Source of the DNA: Xenoacremonium recifei
Taxonomy: Eukaryota; Ascomycota; Sordariomycetes; Hypocreales; Nectriaceae
Reading direction: 5' to 3'
NCBI GenBank assembly: GCA_012184525.1
Contig: WOFQ01000077.1
Coordinates: forward strand, 1-64,000
Length of the DNA stretch: 64,000 bases
Below are positions 59,516-64,000 of this stretch, piece by piece. The notes under the pieces were generated by a model that saw nothing but the letters and a program-made list of their open reading frames with translations, did no database searches and was not told the origin of the DNA. Numbering within the stretch: position 1 is the first letter of the stretch; every line of letters begins with the position of its first letter. Made by a program: the position numbers and the translations under genes.

Positions 59516-61159
59516 TTAGTCTTGAGATACCACCGTCGAAGCCATGTACTTCTCATACGCGGGGATACAGCATCTCCGGATCCGCTTCCCATATACAATA
59601 ACCCCGAGAAATGTGAATGTGCATACAATAGAAACCATGGCCGCAGTGATGAAGCAGTTCTGTAAACCCTGGGACGCAACCCAAGGCGTTATCGAATAAC
59701 TGAATCCGAAGCCGATGGTGTTGCGGATCAACATGATGGACACCGTTGTCTCTCCCGCAATTTCTTTGAAGCAGTCGACATTATAGCTGACAGCAATTGA
59801 CCCACCAGTCACGCAGCCAAAGGTCAGCATGCCAAGTCCAAAGACTAAGCCAATCCATTCCACACCATGGTAAGCACCTACGCCCCATGTAATGAGACCG
59901 GCCGCAGATATGACACCAGAGGCTGCTAGCACCCAAAGGCGGTGCTCGGGCTCACGGATACCATTATTACGTCGAGCGAGTTGCAGGGCTATCCAGTCCG
60001 CAGCATTCCCAGACCAAAGCGAGGCGAAGGCTGCGCCGATGATGGGCCCTGCATACACACAACCCACCAAGGCAGCCGACCAGCCGTAGGGAGCCCCTGT
60101 TAGGACTGGACTCGCCGTCCCGTTCAAGACGTTATACCAAGCCAGATTGATCCCATATAGGAAGCCAGCCCATGCAACTGTTGGAAACCGAAAGACCATG
60201 ATGATAGGGCGGTATGCCATACGCAGCATGTCCATGTTGGGCCTCTTATGGAGAGATTTGAAGAACGTATACCTCCGCCACCCAGAGTTGATGTTCGAGA
60301 AAATTGGGGACTGTATAGAGGCCGAAGCTGGTTCAGCTGGCGCCGTAAACGACTTCTCGGGAAACCTGTTGTCATTCCCGCCAGTTGAGCCAGTGCCCTG
60401 GGAGCCTTCATTCTCTTCTCCCTCGATGGCGTTATCCCGGAAATATATCGTCTCTTCCATGAAAAAAAACATAATCACGAAGCATACAGCGCAGACGATG
60501 GCCCCGAAGTGCATGGTCCATCGCCACCCATAAGCATCGTTAAACCAACCAGCAACCAAAGGTGCCAGGAAGTTCGACCCAAAGAGAATGAACACGTAGA
60601 GGCCCATATACGTGCCGCGATTATGGGCAAAGAAGAGGTCGTACACGGTTACCTCACAGAGTGACTCGATTGGAGAGACCACAATGCCAATCAAGACCCT
60701 GTGAGCGAACCATTCACCGGCCGAGGACGAGTACGCTGTCCAGACCATGATCGGCACAGTGAGCAGCATGGTGGTAAGATAGACACCTCGACGCCCAAAT
60801 GTGAGCGCAATTGGTTGCCATAGCAAGCAAAACCAACCGAAAAAGAGGAACATGACCCCAGTGCCCTGGACTAGGTTCGCTGTCGAGATGCCGGTATCTG
60901 CCGTGATGTTTGAAAGGACAGAGTATTGCAGGGACGTCGCAATTCCAGTTCCCAAGACGTACAAGTATGCCATGCTGACGGCGAGGAGCTTTCGGCGATA
61001 GCTCCAATTCAAGGGATCGTTGGGGTCGGAGCTTGGGCGAGGAACTAGGACGATGTCTTTGTGGCTGGCATCGTGAAGAGCACCAGTGGTATTGCCTGCC
61101 ACGTCCACAAGACAAACAGTGCCGGGAGGATGGTCCTGGCTGAAGTGTTGGTGTGCCAT
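59516..61159 (-). CDS. MFS transporter, DHA1 type
   Basis: Single-exon permease of 547 residues. The N-terminal cytosolic tail has the fungal DHA1 signature DPNDPLNWSYRRKLLAV. Membrane segments follow, with the loop GRRGVYL after the second or third segment, RVLIGIVVSPIESLCEV and GTYMGLYVFILFGSNFLAPLVAGW. A long central cytosolic loop rich in Glu, Gly and Asn (about residues 245-285) separates the two halves, and six further segments complete the fold. Members carry drugs, polyamines, or small nitrogen compounds. It lies between the regulator (convergent) and the amidase (divergent), which suggests transport of an amide or of the amidase product. The C-terminus ends STVVSQD. Confidence 0.88.
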   Translation of the reverse strand: MAHQHFSQDHPPGTVCLVDVAGNTTGALHDASHKDIVLVPRPSSDPNDPLNWSYRRKLLAVSMAYLYVLGTGIATSLQYSVLSNITADTGISTANLVQGTGVMFLFFGWFCLLWQPIALTFGRRGVYLTTMLLTVPIMVWTAYSSSAGEWFAHRVLIGIVVSPIESLCEVTVYDLFFAHNRGTYMGLYVFILFGSNFLAPLVAGWFNDAYGWRWTMHFGAIVCAVCFVIMFFFMEETIYFRDNAIEGEENEGSQGTGSTGGNDNRFPEKSFTAPAEPASASIQSPIFSNINSGWRRYTFFKSLHKRPNMDMLRMAYRPIIMVFRFPTVAWAGFLYGINLAWYNVLNGTASPVLTGAPYGWSAALVGCVYAGPIIGAAFASLWSGNAADWIALQLARRNNGIREPEHRLWVLAASGVISAAGLITWGVGAYHGVEWIGLVFGLGMLTFGCVTGGSIAVSYNVDCFKEIAGETTVSIMLIRNTIGFGFSYSITPWVASQGLQNCFITAAMVSIVCTFTFLGVIVYGKRIRRCCIPAYEKYMASTVVSQD

Positions 61160-61654
61160 TTAGAAGGTGACAAGAAATGATGACTGGACTAGGCCTGAAG
61201 ATGAGAAAACGGAGCGACGAGAAGTAGAGATTGGCAAGTCGCATGCATATATAAGGTTTGACACTCTTCGTTATGCTGAAATCTTGATATCTCGCCGAAC
61301 CGAGAGGACTGAATCTGTTTGTCCAGCCTAGGACTTGCGGGAAGAGATCTCGACCCACATTCATTTAATTTACAGCTGCACATGACTCAATTAGCAGCTG
61401 CTTTATTCTGAACTGCGGCCTGGGCTAACGTCGAATTGTAACTGTTAAACGGAGAATAGTGAGGCTCCAAAGTTATTCCCGCTCTAAAATGAACGTTAGC
61501 CAGTGGCACTACTTTTTAAGATTCCATCGCATTGGTAATTGTGAAGGGGCAGGCTAGCTCATATAATGTGTGTTCAGGGACTGATTGAAACGAATAATCT
61601 CCTCGTTAGACCCCTGAATTTTTCAGTTTCGATCAAGCTTAGAAAGTTCTCAGT
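61160..61654. promoter_or_regulatory. divergent promoter region, MFS transporter / amidase
   Basis: A 495-bp region shared by two divergent genes. No separate gene. The complement of GCATATATAAGG (about 61245-61256) gives a TATA-like element 90-100 bp from the transporter start. Confidence 0.45.
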
Positions 61655-63740
61655 ATGGGTTCCGTTGACTTGTCACCAGTAGGACTCTCTTGCCACGGGT
61701 TCTGAATGCCATTCAGGCTAACTTGAATAGACCCTGTCCATCGTGGACGCTACCATCGCCGAGCTTTCATCAGCACTTAACCAAGGTCGCATCAACAGTG
61801 TCGAACTTACAGCAAAGCATTTTATTCGTATCGCAAAATACGATCGTCGCTCTCTCCTACTGAATGCGATCCCCATCATCAACGAGAATGCGTTCGAAGC
61901 TGCTCAAGCCTCAGATGATCGCCGAGCCTCGGGTAAGACCCTGGGCTTGCTTGATGGCATCCCGTGTACCATCAAGGACTCGTACAAAATCCAGGGAATG
62001 ACCGTTGCATCTGGTTCTCCTGCCTTTCGAAATCTGGTCGCAAATGAAGACGCCTTCACGGTGCATAAGTTAAAGGAGGCGGGATCCATCATCCTGGGTA
62101 GAACGAATATGCCTCCCATGGCAGCTGGAGGCATGCAGCGCGGCGTTTATGGTCGTGCCGAATCGCCTTATAATGCTGATTATCTTACTGCTGCATTTGC
62201 ATCTGGATCTTCAAATGGGTCGGCCACTGCAACTGCGGCAAGCTTCGGTGTTTTTGGGATGGGCGAGGAGACCATTTCCTCGGGTCGATCTCCGGCCTCA
62301 AACAACGGCTTGGTGGCCTACACTCCGTCCAGGGGCCTGATTTCAATCCGTGGGAACTGGCCACTCTTCCCTACTTGCGATACGGTTGTGCCTCATACTC
62401 GAACCGTGGGAGACATGTTCGCCTTATTGGATGTCATTGTGGCGAAGGACCCCAAGACGGCAGGCGACTTTTGGAGGGGACAGCCATTCATTAACCTGCC
62501 AGAAGTGGATGCTGTCCGTCCAAATACCTACTTTGAACTCTCCGATGCCAACGCGCTTGCTGGTAAAAAGATTGGCGTTCCAAAGATGTACATTGGCGGA
62601 GTTGATTCCAGTCCTGTAGCCAGGAAAGTTCATACTCGACAATCTGTCATTGATCTCTGGAACAATGCTCGGAAAGTGCTGGAAGAGCTCGGCGCGACAG
62701 TTGAGGAGGTTGATTTCCCAGTTGTCACCAAGTTTGAGAGCCAGGATCAGAATCGTGAGGCGACAGAAATCTCAGCACCACCCCATAACAACAACGTCGA
62801 TATGTGCCGACTTATGGCCTACGCTTGGGATGACTTCCTGGCTGTGAACGGAGACGTAGAGATCGCAACCAGCCTCGCCAAGATTGATTCATCAACCATC
62901 TTCCCTCGCCCGCCGGGCTCCTTGAAGGACAAGTATGACTCCGACGATCCCCTTGTCCGCCATACCGACGTTGTGGCACACATTACGTCTGGCCGTATCC
63001 CGACATATAAGATCCCTGGCTTGGGAGAAGCCTTGGCAGATCTTGAGACGAGACGGAAGGCAGATTTCGAAGCCTGGGTTGACGCTCTTGGCCTAGACAT
63101 GGTTGTATGGCCTTGCAATGGCGACGTGGGAAAAGCGGATGCTGATGTCAATGAAGCCTCTGCTCAAGAAGCCTGGCGCAATGGTGTTCTGTACTCCAAT
63201 GGTAACTGCGCAATCCGTCAGTTGGGAATCCCAACAGTCAGTGTGCCAATGGGCGTGATGAAGGACACAAAGATGCCAGTCAACCTTACTTTCGCCTCAA
63301 AAGCGTATGATGACAACAACCTATTTCGCTATGCATATGCTTTTGAGACAGCAAGTCATCTCCGAGAAGCTCCTAGTAGAACGCCGGCTTTGGCCTCCGA
63401 TCTGATCCCCCCTGTACAAGCACGAGAGGAAACGCAGATTGGACTGGATCCACCGGACTTGACGATGGCTGCTAGAGTCCTCAACGACAAAAGCAATGCA
63501 AGGCTCCAAGTATCAGGAAATGTCGGCACGAACGAGGTGTCTAAGCTCCGTGTCTTCGTAGACGGCGGAGAAATCGATGTCAATCTAGCTGGTGGCAACT
63601 GGACAACAGAGGCAGATGTACACTGCATTTGGAGGGGCCGTCCTGAGGAGAAAGGTGCCCCGGACCCTGAGAAGGCCATGGTAATCGCAGTGGCAACTGG
63701 AAAGAACGGGAGATCTACGGCGAAGATGCTCTTTGTATGA
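61655..63740 (+). CDS. amidase (amidase signature family)
   Basis: Hydrolyses a carboxamide to the acid and ammonia through a Ser-cisSer-Lys triad. The core has the catalytic Lys in GIPCTIKDSYKIQG and the Gly/Ser-rich signature FASGSSNGSATATAASFGVFGMGEE (by parts) with the two Ser residues. The second exon (61731-63740) has no ATG at its open start; a 24-nt first exon at 61655-61678 (MGSVDLSP) joined by a 52-bp intron restores a normal beginning, TLSIVDATIAELSSALNQG. The full protein is about 677 residues, longer than typical bacterial amidases because of a C-terminal extension of about 100 residues after PPVQAREETQ. The usual SIRxPA segment reads GRSPASNNG here. No signal peptide, so cytosolic. 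Confidence 0.88.
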
Positions 63741-64000
63741 AAACGTTTGTTATTCATAGTTAGTAAAGTACATTAATGTGGCCATTACTTCCGCAAAAGT
63801 ATAAGCAGCTTGGGGTTATGGTTAAGGTGGGCCCTGGTTTTATTTCTGGCTACCTGCCTACTTACTTTACTTAAGAAATATAAAAGGGAAGACCTTGAAT
63901 GCACATGTAAAGATGAGCTAGCTAATCACTGAGCTGGGTGGATAAATGAACATACACAAGCACATATACACACGATCCATTATACCCGGCGGATGAGCTG
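63741..64000. other. 3' flank of amidase
   Basis: No gene. At 63817-63845 the sequence GGTTAAGGTGGG followed by a TTTTATTTCTGG-like stretch resembles the region at 55455-55490. Confidence 0.4.

Overview
The window looks like nuclear DNA of a filamentous ascomycete, most likely a member of the Eurotiales (Aspergillus or Penicillium type). The genes are mono- to nine-exonic with short (about 50-90 bp) GT-AG introns. The families are those typical of fungal accessory regions: Zn2Cys6 regulators, MFS transporters, 2OG-Fe(II) oxygenases, a cytochrome b5-FMN dehydrogenase, a GH127 enzyme, an amidase and a GLEYA-type adhesin relic. All calls come from reading the sequence and recalling protein families; no database search was run.

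Positions 1-11,300 are gene-poor. They hold a degenerate minisatellite, a 30-base C tract, and two decayed genes: one with two in-frame stops, one with a stop and frame changes. An alpha/beta hydrolase (11,350-12,950) follows; it carries a perfect 93-bp tandem duplication that has copied an intron. From 13.3 to 20.3 kb lie a Zn2Cys6 regulator, a 2OG-Fe(II) oxygenase and a cytochrome b5-FMN 2-hydroxyacid dehydrogenase. The two promoter regions of this group share the motif GCGGCCCG. From 21.8 to 27.2 kb an MFS sugar transporter is divergent from an apparently intracellular GH127 beta-L-arabinofuranosidase. A PD-(D/E)XK-like protein (27.9-29.5 kb) comes next, then an aldehyde dehydrogenase, a second 2OG oxygenase and an NCS1 purine/cytosine permease whose upstream region carries degenerate repeats with GATA sites. 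After these come two predicted secreted proteins, one of them small, cysteine-rich and with a likely GC-AG intron.

The most interesting block is 39.5-53.7 kb. It contains an acyl-CoA dehydrogenase (disrupted at its 5' end), a zinc-type oxidoreductase, a fusion of HMG-CoA lyase with a LiuC-like enoyl-CoA hydratase, a Zn2Cys6 regulator, an organic-anion type MFS permease, an oxoglutarate-type mitochondrial carrier and a class III CoA-transferase. Together they outline a self-contained mitochondrial route: uptake, mitochondrial import, CoA activation, dehydrogenation, hydration, then cleavage to acetyl-CoA and acetoacetate. A branched dicarboxylate such as 3-methylglutarate, 3-methylglutaconate or 3-hydroxy-3-methylglutarate would fit. 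The substrate is inference.

Positions 53.7-57.8 kb are decaying sequence: a GLEYA-type adhesin relic with broken frames and a 5'-truncated, frameshifted MFS transporter. The window ends with a Zn2Cys6 regulator, a DHA1-type MFS transporter and an amidase, plausibly a small amide or nitrogen-source utilisation group.
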